In this document: positions 27,759-36,168 of the stretch, in pieces
Layout of the letters: the number at the start of each line of letters is the position of its first letter
Position numbering within the stretch: position 1 is the first letter of the stretch
DNA from: Methylocaldum sp. 14B
Lineage (GTDB): Bacteria > Pseudomonadota > Gammaproteobacteria > Methylococcales > Methylococcaceae
Direction of reading: 5' to 3'
NCBI RefSeq assembly: GCF_002005105.1
Contig: NZ_MSCV01000019.1
Location: 43,322 to 107,321 of the forward strand
DNA: 64,000 nucleotides
Notes under the pieces: model-generated
Told to the model about the DNA's origin: nothing
What the model saw: only the letters and a program-made list of their open reading frames with translations
Databases searched by the model: none
Position numbers and translations under genes: made by a program

Positions 27759-28920
27759 GATACCGTTCTCTTATTCGTGGAAGAGCTTGTGGGCGCGCAA
27801 GGCTACGTCCGTCTTGACGGCGGCGGGGATGGCTCTGGTCGTCTATGTATTTGCAACCGTGCTGATGCTCACCGAGGGTCTCAGGCAGACCTTGGTGGCG
27901 ACCGGAAGCGATGACAACGTGGTGTTGATCCGGCAGGGGGCGGAGACGGAAGTTCAAAGCTCGATCGAGCGGGAGCAGGCTGCGATCATCGAGAGCGCGC
28001 CGGAAATCGCCTATGCGCCGAACGGAACGAAGCTTGCCTCCAAGGAGGTCATGGTTTTGATGACGCTGCCGAAACGGGGCAGCGACAAACCCTCCAATGT
28101 GACCATTCGGGGGCTGTCCGAGAAAGGGCTGACGCTAAGACCGCAGGTGCGTTTGGCCGAGGGACGGATGTTTCGTCCCGGATCGTCCGAAATCGTTGCC
28201 GGCAGGAAAATCGCAGAGAATTTCAAAGGTGCCGGCATCGGGGAAACGATACGCTTCGGCCTGCGCGATTGGACCGTCGTCGGCGTGATGGACGCCGGAA
28301 ACACCGGCTTCAGCTCCGAAATCTGGGGCGATGCCGATCAGTTGATGCAGGCTTTTCGGCGGACGGCTTATTCCGCGGTCGTCGCCAAGCTCGCCGATGT
28401 TTCGTTGTTGGAGCGCTTCAGGGTCCGTATCGAGGCCGACCCGCGGATGAAGGTGGAAGCCAAGCGGGAAACGGTTTTTTACGCCGAGCAATCGGAAATG
28501 CTGGCGAATTTCCTGAAGATACTCGGCATGACCCTGAGCGTGATTTTTTCGCTGGGTGCAATCATCGGAGCGGTTATCACGATGTACGGCGCGGTGGCGA
28601 GCCGGACCCGCGAAATCGGAACGTTGCGAGCGCTGGGTTTTCGGCGTGGCGGTATATTGAGCGCCTTTCTTTTCGAATCAGCGCTTTTGGGATTGATCGG
28701 CGGTCTCGCCGGTGTCGCGCTGGCTTCCACCATGCAACTTTTGACGGTTTCCACCCTCAATTGGCAGACGTTTTCCGAACTGGCATTCACGTTTACCCTG
28801 ACGCCGACGATCGCGTTTCAGTCACTCGTGTTTTCGCTGTTCATGGGCCTGCTGGGCGGCTTGCTCCCCGCCTTTCGAGCCGCCAGGATGGATTTGATCG
28901 ATGCCTTGCGATCTGTCTGA
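27754..28920 (+). CDS. FtsX/DevC-like ABC transporter permease with a MITE at its start
   Basis: 388 residues, opening MKIPFSYSWKSLWARKATSVLTAAGMALVVYVFA (N-terminal helix about 19-40). It has a periplasmic domain and three C-terminal helices with SRTREIGTLRALGFRRGG. Second permease of the exporter. A MITE occupies the 235 bases before the ATG, and the ATGAA of the start is one copy of its target duplication, so the coding sequence is intact but its original ribosome site (about 27500-27513) now lies beyond the element. Translation may depend on the small MITE frame, whose TGA overlaps the ATG (ATGA). Confidence 0.88.
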   Translation: MKIPFSYSWKSLWARKATSVLTAAGMALVVYVFATVLMLTEGLRQTLVATGSDDNVVLIRQGAETEVQSSIEREQAAIIESAPEIAYAPNGTKLASKEVMVLMTLPKRGSDKPSNVTIRGLSEKGLTLRPQVRLAEGRMFRPGSSEIVAGRKIAENFKGAGIGETIRFGLRDWTVVGVMDAGNTGFSSEIWGDADQLMQAFRRTAYSAVVAKLADVSLLERFRVRIEADPRMKVEAKRETVFYAEQSEMLANFLKILGMTLSVIFSLGAIIGAVITMYGAVASRTREIGTLRALGFRRGGILSAFLFESALLGLIGGLAGVALASTMQLLTVSTLNWQTFSELAFTFTLTPTIAFQSLVFSLFMGLLGGLLPAFRAARMDLIDALRSV

Positions 28921-29003
28921 GAGGCTTTTTTACAACCTCTGAAGGAGCATGCCGATGACCGTGAATCGATATGCGAATTTCGAAATGGCGGCGCTTTGGC
29001 CGC

Positions 29004-29549
29004 TCATCCGGCTAAACGGATAAGGTTGAGACGTTTCCGCGCCTCTTTCAGATGTTGCTGCCAATAATTGCGATAGCCGTTCGACCAGATCCGCTGTGCC
29101 GACTGTTCCCCGATGGTTCCGGCTTCGTACGAGGCCAGTCCTCGTCTGACTTCGAAATAGATATCGGTCAGGTTTTCCGAAAGATTTCCGAAGCTCAGGT
29201 CATAGAATTCGGCAGGGTCCGGCCCCGGTGAGAGTTCGTCGTAGTGGTCCAGGTAACGTTTAAGGCGAAGATAGGACTCGAAACGCGCATCCAAATCGTG
29301 GGCCAGTTTGTACGCGTGGTAGGGTTCTTGAGAGGCGAGTCGCCTGACGGCGGTATCCAATTTCAGTAATGAGCTTTGCACGCAGCTCAGCCAGTCCGCC
29401 AGCTGATTGGCTCTCACGTGCTCGATCAAGCGGCAATAGTCATGTGCGGCTTCGGCTACCGCTTCGAGCGGGGTTTTATCGTCAATCACGTTTTTTGATC
29501 GGTTAAAGTCCAATTGACTCCAAATCGTACCAGCATCTTCAGCGATCAA
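29004..29549 (-). CDS. DUF5063 domain protein
   Basis: 181 residues, all-helical by composition, with no signal or membrane segment. The block LEAVAEAAHDYCRLIEH and the repeated acidic/aromatic helices (YLRLKRYLDHYDELSPGPDPAEFYD, LTDIYFEVRRGLASYE) fit DUF5063, a family of unknown function often annotated as hypothetical cytoplasmic protein. The start is TTG at 29549 with GGAG 8 bases upstream; a GTG at 29489 would give a shorter form. Convergent with the ABC exporter operon; no functional context. Confidence 0.72.
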   Translation of the reverse strand: MIAEDAGTIWSQLDFNRSKNVIDDKTPLEAVAEAAHDYCRLIEHVRANQLADWLSCVQSSLLKLDTAVRRLASQEPYHAYKLAHDLDARFESYLRLKRYLDHYDELSPGPDPAEFYDLSFGNLSENLTDIYFEVRRGLASYEAGTIGEQSAQRIWSNGYRNYWQQHLKEARKRLNLIRLAG

Positions 29550-29781
29550 TCGTGCCGCTCCGAAGTCATTGCGTTAGAGGTTCGAAAGCCGATCGCTCGC
29601 TGCAAGCCAAAGCGCATCGTGAACAAGTCTAGTCAATCCGGGGCGATTCGCTCGCGGCGGCGGTGTCCTCGTAGCGCATGGAACGTCCATCGCTATGCCG
29701 GAAAGGAGTTCCGGAATGGCTGTTCAAGGCCAGAATTCCCTCGGCTGAGGAATGCCTGCGCGATCCTTTGAAGTGCTCGAT

Positions 29782-29801
29782 TTTGAGATCAAGATCTCAA
29801 A
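29782..29801. promoter_or_regulatory. 20-bp near-perfect inverted repeat, operator candidate
   Basis: TTTGAGATC-AA-GATCTCAAA is a perfect 9-bp inverted repeat with a 2-base spacer, 98 bp upstream of the unknown 530-residue protein gene. The symmetry and size suit a dimeric regulator. The remainder of the 29550-29898 gap has an AT-rich stretch after the repeat, where a promoter could lie, and no gene that I can support. Confidence 0.5.
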
Positions 29802-29898
29802 CATATCGTAACGGGTGAATATACTCTCTACAGCCGAATTGTAAGAAGCCGACTTAGGGCTAAACTCAGGTAAAGTCACAAGTCCTATCTCTCGATTT

Positions 29899-31491
29899 AT
29901 GGATCACGATCCGGCTCTGCCTTTCAAGCTCGATATCGAAGCGGCCTCGGTTTGGCTGGATGGATTGCCCGTGGCCAATATCCGTGAAAGCTGCCGTGTA
30001 CTTTATCCGGTATTGCGGGCGTTGAACGCTTCCGCCATCGAGCCGCGCCTTCGTTTTGCGATCCTCGAGAAATGCCGAGCGACAGTGACGGGGCTTGATA
30101 AGGGGCTCCTGTCATATTTCCTTGACAAGCCTTTTCCATTGGATGGGAAGACACGGAAAATCGCCAGTCTCTGCTCCAGATTTCATAGCGAGCTGGCCGC
30201 GGGTTATAGGCAACTCGTGGAAGCGGAGACATCTACCGGCGTTTTTAATCCATCAGAGCAGGCTTTGATCATCGGGCGCGCATTCGAGTACTACGCCAAC
30301 AGCCTTCTAAGATCTGCTCAGATTTATGAGGCGCAGCCCTCGGCTTTTTGGTCGTTCGTCTTCGGGCTTTTCCGGCTGGCGGAAGAGCGGGGACTCTGTC
30401 ATTCGTCCCCGGACGACAAAGCCTTGGGAACGGTTTCCGTCCCCCTGTTCTTTAAGGTCATACTCTTGTTCGGGATAGCCGCTCCAAGTAGGCTCAGCCA
30501 GCAGGACATGCAGCGGCTGTTCGATTTTTTGGTGGCTCATGCGGATCTCGTGAGAATCGAGTCGACGCCCGTCAGTAATGGGGCGCGTGCCGTCTTGTGT
30601 TTCGATTTGTCGGTCGGTGTACCTATCATGCCGGTGCCCGCGCCTGCCCCGGTCGACAAGCCGGGTCTTAGGTTTTTGTTCATGGAACGCTTGCTCAATG
30701 AATTTCGCAACGAGATTCGGACGGACGGCAAGCCAGAGGAAAATCCGCTGGCCTTGGTTCTCCCCAGACTCGGCGATCGTCTGCCGAATCAGCCGGAACT
30801 GACCGCGCGGCGTGCCGCTGCCAGTTTGGGAGTCGAGGCAATCGCCGCAACAGTGGGCCGTATCGAGTCACGCCGAATCAGCGGCGCCTCCCAATCCCTT
30901 TGGTCGAACCTGGACCAACTCGAATTGGCGCCCCTGAGTTCGGATATGCGACCGGAGATTCTCGGCTCAAAGTCCACAGGCACTTTTGCCGCCGCGCTGG
31001 TTTCGGGTTCGGGAGCCAAGGACGAGAGCCTAGGCATTGGTTTCGGGGACATGCGTTCCGTAAAGGTCTACCGTAGCGAGCTTCCTGGTTTTTATATCAT
31101 CGATTCCGGTGGGCAGGTCTTTCGCATAGGCGATCTGCTCGCATTAAACACCGACGATGAGATTATCCAGGTGGGGGTCGTGCGGGGCGGACAAATATAC
31201 AACGGCCAGTTTTGCTACAACGTCGAACTGTTTGGAAATCGTCCGTGCTTTGTCCGATTTTTCGCCGACTCGCCCGGAAGCCGTGCGCATAAAGGTTTGT
31301 TGTTCAAAATGGGCACGGATGTGCCGGATAGTTTAGTCATTCCGCCTGTCAAGCTACGTTGCGGCGATACCGTCCTCGTGGAGGAGCAGGGAGAGAAAAA
31401 CACCTTCCGAGTAGCCCGGCTTATCGAAGCCAATTCGAATTTCTGCCAAATAGCGCTTACGACACCCGAAGCGCCAGCATCTTCCGTTTGA
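29899..31491 (+). CDS. Unknown 530-residue cytoplasmic protein
   Basis: No signal peptide or membrane helix. The N-terminal ~230 residues are helix-rich (ESCRVLYPVLRALNAS, RKIASLCSRFHSELAAGYRQL, QQDMQRLFDFLVAHADLVRIE). A Pro/Ala linker (PVPAPAPVDKPG) follows at about 250, then a central helical part. The C-terminal ~160 residues are beta-rich (SVKVYRSELPGFYIIDSGG, DEIIQVGVVRGGQIY, FLFK-type strands) and loosely recall PilZ-type barrels, but I do not see the RxxxR and D/NxSxxG c-di-GMP motifs. I assign no function. The gene is single, with an operator-like repeat upstream; the start lacks a good ribosome site. Confidence 0.72.
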   Translation: MDHDPALPFKLDIEAASVWLDGLPVANIRESCRVLYPVLRALNASAIEPRLRFAILEKCRATVTGLDKGLLSYFLDKPFPLDGKTRKIASLCSRFHSELAAGYRQLVEAETSTGVFNPSEQALIIGRAFEYYANSLLRSAQIYEAQPSAFWSFVFGLFRLAEERGLCHSSPDDKALGTVSVPLFFKVILLFGIAAPSRLSQQDMQRLFDFLVAHADLVRIESTPVSNGARAVLCFDLSVGVPIMPVPAPAPVDKPGLRFLFMERLLNEFRNEIRTDGKPEENPLALVLPRLGDRLPNQPELTARRAAASLGVEAIAATVGRIESRRISGASQSLWSNLDQLELAPLSSDMRPEILGSKSTGTFAAALVSGSGAKDESLGIGFGDMRSVKVYRSELPGFYIIDSGGQVFRIGDLLALNTDDEIIQVGVVRGGQIYNGQFCYNVELFGNRPCFVRFFADSPGSRAHKGLLFKMGTDVPDSLVIPPVKLRCGDTVLVEEQGEKNTFRVARLIEANSNFCQIALTTPEAPASSV

Positions 31492-31508
31492 ATACGCCTC
31501 GCTCGCGC

Positions 31509-31991
31509 TCAGACGAAACTCCAATCGGAGAACCTCGCCGCTTGGCCGCAGTAGACGCCTCTGGCATCGAGCAGATTCCAGATGGTTGTGTGCTCGATCA
31601 AAAAGCGACGCCCGTGTTTCGAGATGCGAATCCCCCGATAATCCTCGATATAGCCGCGAGCGGCGACTTCGGCTAGAAGGCGTTCCCGATTTTCCTGGTT
31701 CTGGCGCTCGGCGGAAAGGCGCGAGGGAAACGCGGTAAATTCCTCCCACTCCATGCCGAACAAGCTCATCGCGGTTTGATTGGCGTAGTTGAAAACCGGG
31801 TCCTTGGCCGTATCATGAGAAAGCACCACGAACGGGGCGGAAAACAGATACCGCGCCGCTTCGTAGTGATTCATTCTCGGATCGACCAGCTCGCGCCCCG
31901 TCCAATGTCTATAGCTATCCCGCAAAATGGCTACGTGATCGGCCAAGAAACAGTTCTCTTCGCTGGGTTTGGGAAAAGCGGTCATGGACAT
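31509..31991 (-). CDS. MEKHLA domain protein (PAS-like sensory domain)
   Basis: 160 residues forming one MEKHLA/PAS-like domain. Characteristic blocks are LRDSYRHWTGRELVDP, VLSHDTAKDPVFNYANQTAMSLFGMEWEEFTAFPSRLSAE and the terminal EHTTIWNLLDARGVYCGQAARFSDW. These domains are PAS relatives found alone in many proteobacteria and cyanobacteria; ligand and partner are unknown. Cytoplasmic. A GAGAG site precedes the ATG; a second ATG two codons in is also possible. Convergent with the 530-residue gene. Confidence 0.85.
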   Translation of the reverse strand: MSMTAFPKPSEENCFLADHVAILRDSYRHWTGRELVDPRMNHYEAARYLFSAPFVVLSHDTAKDPVFNYANQTAMSLFGMEWEEFTAFPSRLSAERQNQENRERLLAEVAARGYIEDYRGIRISKHGRRFLIEHTTIWNLLDARGVYCGQAARFSDWSFV

Positions 31992-32450
31992 GTACGGCTC
32001 TCAGGACGTAAATTAAGCCGCGCTTTGTAGGCGTAACCCGATTATAGCCCGTACCGAAGGCATTCCCGAATGACCGATAGCATCACTATTGCGACGGTGC
32101 CCGCTGGCACTGCCTGAATCGGCCGTTCGTCAAAAAAGAAGGACACCAGAGTAACAGGGGGAAATGGCTTTTGCGGTTAACGGAGGGATACAGTAGGCAG
32201 TTATGGAGAATATGTCAGCTGTCCCCTGGTGTCCGAAAGAAGAGGTTATGCAAAGATGTTAACGCAATGGGCGTGCCACGATTGAAAAATCAGTTAAAAC
32301 AACGATATGCTCGTTTCGTCTGTGGGGTTGCAATCGGATTCGGGGCATCTGCCTCAATCCTGTGCGGGAAAACGCGCACCATACCTGTTCCGCCCGATCG
32401 GACATGCCTCGCGTTTCCACTGGAATTTGGCTCGGTCTGAAGTCATTGCG
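31992..32450. other. Gene-free region between MEKHLA and spermidine-synthase-like genes
   Basis: 459 bp. The repeated block GGACACCAG (about 32140-32148) recurs in inverted form as CTGGTGTCC about 80 bp later, making a loose stem. Frames covering the second half are extensions of the downstream gene without ribosome sites. No defined promoter or RNA was recognised. Confidence 0.4.
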
Positions 32451-33230
32451 ATGCGGAAGTACGGCGGTACCCTTGTCCATTGCTGCAGAGATGAAATGGG
32501 CCTCATCGAGGTTGTCGAAACCTGCGGCGTTCGCTCTCTTCATTTCGGCACCCATCCCAAACAGAGCGCCATGTCGCTCGCCGAACCCGATAAATTGGAG
32601 CTTTCTTATGCGAGGGCGATGCTCGCGGGACTTCTGTTCAAACCCGAGCCGCGCAAAATTCTTCTGCTGGGATTGGGGGGCGGTACGCTCGCGAGATTCC
32701 TGTTCAATCACTTCCCCGAATGCCGAATCGATGCAGTCGAGTGCCGACCGGCGGTCGCCGAGATCGCTTACGAATATTTCGGTCTTCCGAAGCATGCGCG
32801 ACTCACCGTTCATGTTTCGGACGGAAACGAATTCGTCTGTGCCGAAGCCGACCGTCGGGAGGCGGAGTACGATCATATTCTGGTGGATGTCTTCGATCAT
32901 CAAGGCCTTGCGGAGGCCGTAAATCAACAGGATTTCTTTTCGGCAAGCCGCCGGCTTTTGCACCCGGAGGGCATTCTCGCCATAAATCTGTGGGGAACGG
33001 AGACCCAGTCGCTGCGGCAGTCCATGGGACTGCTCAATCTTTATTTCGAAAGACGCACGATGCGCCTGCAGGTTCCCGGCCGGGGCAATGTGATCGGATT
33101 CGGTTTCGGAGAGCGACTCGAACACGCCGAGATCGCCGATCTGAAGCAGCAGGCGAAGACAATGGAGTTGCTCATGGGCGTCGAGTTTCCGCGTTTCTTG
33201 CGTCTGCTGTCCTATTCCGGCTGGCGGTGA
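32451..33230 (+). CDS. Spermidine-synthase-like methyltransferase-fold protein
   Basis: 259 residues from ATG 32451 (MRKYGGTLVHCC); a frame open to 32307 adds residues that do not look like protein. The fold has the polyamine synthase layout: KLELSYARAMLAGLLF before the nucleotide loop LLLGLGGGTLARFL, acidic DAVECRP, then DHILVDVFDHQG as the catalytic-region acidic cluster. Single-domain SpeE-like proteins of this size are common next to unrelated genes and may not make spermidine. Soluble. No speD or speA is adjacent, so the substrate is open. Confidence 0.72.
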   Translation: MRKYGGTLVHCCRDEMGLIEVVETCGVRSLHFGTHPKQSAMSLAEPDKLELSYARAMLAGLLFKPEPRKILLLGLGGGTLARFLFNHFPECRIDAVECRPAVAEIAYEYFGLPKHARLTVHVSDGNEFVCAEADRREAEYDHILVDVFDHQGLAEAVNQQDFFSASRRLLHPEGILAINLWGTETQSLRQSMGLLNLYFERRTMRLQVPGRGNVIGFGFGERLEHAEIADLKQQAKTMELLMGVEFPRFLRLLSYSGWR

Positions 33231-33259
33231 CGCGGCTTGTCTCGGTAGGTCAAGGGTTC

Positions 33260-35314
33260 TCAGTCTTCCGGACGAGGCTTGTATTGCCCCATGAGCTGTT
33301 GCTGAATCTGCGGCGATACCGGTTCATAGTGGCTGAATTCCAGCGTATAGGAACCCTGGCCGGCCGTAAGCGATTTGAGCCGTGAATGATAGCTGCTCAG
33401 TTCGGCCAGAGGCGCGCGGGCGGCGACCGTCGTCATCCCGCTTCGCGATGGCGCCGTGCCGGTAACCTGGCCGCGTCGCGACGAGAGATCTCCGGTGACA
33501 TCGCCGATCGTCGATTCCGGAATACTGATTTCCACGTTGACCACCGGTTCCAGCACGATGGGTCGCGCTTTCGCCACGGCATCCTGGAAGGCCTTCTTGC
33601 CGGCCGCGACGAACGCCACTTCCTTGCTGTCCACCGGGTGCGCCTTGCCGTCGTAAACCACGACGCGGACATCCTGTATCGGGTAGCCCGCCACGGCGCC
33701 GGTTTCCAATGCTTGTCGCACGCCTTTTTCGACCGCCGGGATAAATTGTCCGGGAATCGCGCCGCCTTTGACCTCGTCGACGAACTCGAAACCCGCCCCC
33801 CTCGGCAGCGGTTCGATACGCAGGAAAACTTCGCCGAATTGGCCGGCGCCGCCGGTTTGTTTCTTGTGTCGGTGGTGCCCCTCGGCCGGCGAGGTGATCG
33901 TTTCGCGGTAAGGAATTTTGGGCGGATGAGTGTCCACTTCCAGCTTGTACTGCTGTTGCATTTTTTCCAGCACCCTTTGCAAGTGGAGTTCGCCCAGACC
34001 GTGCATCACTTCCTCATGAGTCGTGGCATCGTATTCCACGTCCAGGGCGGGATCTTCCGCTTCAAGCTTGTGCAGGACCTCGGATAACTTGTGTTCGTCG
34101 CCCCGGCGCTTCGGAGTGATCGCCAGACCAAACACTGCATGGGGAAAGTCGAGAGGTTTCAAGTGGATATGGTCGTCCTCGGGCGCATCGTGCAGCACCG
34201 CATCGAACTCGATTTCATCCACCTTGGCCACGGCGCAAATGTCGCCCGGTATGCACCGCATCGCGGGAACGTGCTGCTTGCCCTGGAGCATGAACAGATG
34301 CCCTGCTTTGAAGGGCTTGCGGGACTCGCCGATGAACAGTTGCGTATCGGGGACGACGGTGCCTTGATGGATGCGGAATACCGAGATCTTGCCGACATAC
34401 GGATCCATTTCCACCTTGAATACATGAACCAGCGCATGCTTGGACGCATCGGGTTCCGACCGGAACGGCACGGCGTTCTTGCGCTCGGTGCTGGATGGCC
34501 AGCGTTCGAACAGGGGCGGGTTGCCTTCCTTGGGATTCGGCAGCAGTTTTACGAATGCGTCCGCCAATTCCGGAACACCGACGCCGGTGCGGGCGGAAAC
34601 GAAACAAATGGGAACCAGGTGGCCGTTGCGTAGCGCCTCTTCGAAAGGGGCGTGCAAGGTTTCGGGAGCGATCTCCCCCTGTTCGAGGTATTGCGTCATG
34701 AGCTCTTCATCGACTTCCACCACCTGATCGATCAGCGCGCGATGGGCTTCGGTCGGTGACGAAAAATCGGTCCTGCCGTCCCCGTTGAAGAAGCAATCGA
34801 TGACCCGTGTACCTTTGTCGGCAGGCAAGTTGATCGGGAGGCATTCCTTGCCGAAGGCATCGCGAATCTCATTTACGAGTTCCGGCAGGTTCAGATTGTC
34901 GCCGTCGATTTTGTTTACGACGATCATTCGACACAATCCTCTTGCCTGGGCCCATTGCATCATCCGGCCGGTGGTGAATTCGATGCCGTTGGCGGCGTTG
35001 ATGACCACGGCCGCGGTTTCGACCGCATCCAGCGCGCACAAGGCTTGGCCCATGAAATCGGGATATCCCGGAGTATCCAAAAGGTGAATGCGGGTAGCTT
35101 TGTGGTCGATGTGGGTGACGGCGAGTTTCTGGGAATGCTGATGGGCTTTTTCGAGCGGATCGTAGTCGCAAACAGTGGTTCCTTTCTCCACACTGCCCGG
35201 CGTATTGATCATTCCCGTCTTGTAGAGCAGTGCTTCGACCAGCGTCGTCTTTCCCGCGCCCGCGTGTCCGACCAGTGCGATAGTCCTGATGTCTTCGGTC
35301 GAGTATGCGTTCAT
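33260..35314 (-). CDS. Elongation factor G-like GTPase (EF-G paralogue)
   Basis: 684 residues from ATG 35314 (GAGGACGGAT upstream; an earlier ATG four codons before is less likely). G1 loop GHAGAGKTT (16-24), G3 DTPGYPDF, G4 NKID, then EF-G domains II-V including the PPKIPYRETI segment of domain IV and RGQVTG of domain V. The gene is single rather than in the str operon (rpsL-rpsG-fusA-tufA), and domain G differs from canonical EF-G (for example SVEKGTTVCDYDPLEKAHQHS), so this is the EF-G-like/EF-G2 group found beside a normal FusA. Role in translation stress or recycling is unproven. Confidence 0.85.
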   Translation of the reverse strand: MNAYSTEDIRTIALVGHAGAGKTTLVEALLYKTGMINTPGSVEKGTTVCDYDPLEKAHQHSQKLAVTHIDHKATRIHLLDTPGYPDFMGQALCALDAVETAAVVINAANGIEFTTGRMMQWAQARGLCRMIVVNKIDGDNLNLPELVNEIRDAFGKECLPINLPADKGTRVIDCFFNGDGRTDFSSPTEAHRALIDQVVEVDEELMTQYLEQGEIAPETLHAPFEEALRNGHLVPICFVSARTGVGVPELADAFVKLLPNPKEGNPPLFERWPSSTERKNAVPFRSEPDASKHALVHVFKVEMDPYVGKISVFRIHQGTVVPDTQLFIGESRKPFKAGHLFMLQGKQHVPAMRCIPGDICAVAKVDEIEFDAVLHDAPEDDHIHLKPLDFPHAVFGLAITPKRRGDEHKLSEVLHKLEAEDPALDVEYDATTHEEVMHGLGELHLQRVLEKMQQQYKLEVDTHPPKIPYRETITSPAEGHHRHKKQTGGAGQFGEVFLRIEPLPRGAGFEFVDEVKGGAIPGQFIPAVEKGVRQALETGAVAGYPIQDVRVVVYDGKAHPVDSKEVAFVAAGKKAFQDAVAKARPIVLEPVVNVEISIPESTIGDVTGDLSSRRGQVTGTAPSRSGMTTVAARAPLAELSSYHSRLKSLTAGQGSYTLEFSHYEPVSPQIQQQLMGQYKPRPED

Positions 35315-35632
35315 ATCCGTCCTCACTCTCGCGATTTGGGGGTTGAGTTCGAGTGTAGGGGAGTAGGAGGGGTGAGTTCAAGTTAGCTTATGTTCTCAAA
35401 ATGGACCTGAGTTTCGCCGATTCGACCTTGAGAACTCGGCGGTTTCTCGTACGGCAGAAATATGCTGTTCACGGCGGCGCTGATCCGATCTCCTTGAAAT
35501 CTATCGGTTGGTGCGGATGCTTGATTACAGCGCGCAAGGAAAAAATGTCTGTGTTACCTGTCCTTTCTTGCCGGCATTGATTCTTCCGTCGTTCCTCATA
35601 TCGGTTTCAGTGCAAGAATTGCCGATCGATTG
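35315..35632. other. Gene-free region upstream of the EF-G paralogue
   Basis: 318 bp with no credible gene; short frames lack ribosome sites. It should hold the promoter of the EF-G-like gene (minus strand) and the 3' end of the DUF4156 transcript. Nothing distinctive was seen. Confidence 0.4.
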
Positions 35633-35929
35633 CTAATCACACCGATAAGCAGCGCCATCGGCTACGCCATTGAGCACTCCGAGCTCCTTGAAGCTTTTCC
35701 AGACCACATGTGTGGCGCTGATCCCGTCGGCCTTCTTCAAGGCCCGAACCTTTGCCGCTTGCCGCCAATTCATGTCCTTTCCGTATCCCGAAGTGCCTTT
35801 TACATTGGCGATAAATCGGCAATCCTCCACGTCCGGTTGGAAAAGCTCTTTCGGTTCGGCATTTGAATCGCCCGTGGAAATTCCAACGACAACGAGTGCC
35901 GCGATGACGCGGAAAGCGATAGACATCAT
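35633..35929 (-). CDS. DUF4156 small secreted protein
   Basis: 98 residues from ATG 35929, preceded by a strong GGAGGAGG; an ATG at 35947 lies upstream of that site and is rejected. A signal peptide (IAFRVIAALVVVGIS) ends before GDSNAEP. The mature part has the DUF4156 pattern: VEDCRFIANVKGTSGYGKD, a K/A-rich helix, GISATHVVW and a terminal AAYRCD, giving two conserved cysteines likely to form a disulfide. Periplasmic; family related to RcsF-like/lipoprotein small domains, function unknown. No lipobox cysteine is seen. Confidence 0.82.
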   Translation of the reverse strand: MMSIAFRVIAALVVVGISTGDSNAEPKELFQPDVEDCRFIANVKGTSGYGKDMNWRQAAKVRALKKADGISATHVVWKSFKELGVLNGVADGAAYRCD

Positions 35930-36168
35930 GACGACCTCCTCCGGCAAAGAATGGCAGCGGTTGACTCCCGATCTTCAAAGCATGTGCGTAAAACGCTAAT
36001 GAAGAACTCTTGACGCATCAAGCTGCAACTTAGATTTAAAGGGCGATGCAGGGTTCGCTTGATGTTTGCCGAATGGGGCACCGGCAGCGTTATGCCGCAT
36101 GCATTGGGAGCAAGTCGTCGTTGTTGAAACTGCGGTAAGAAAACAATAGGAGCCCGTTTGGCTCGTGC

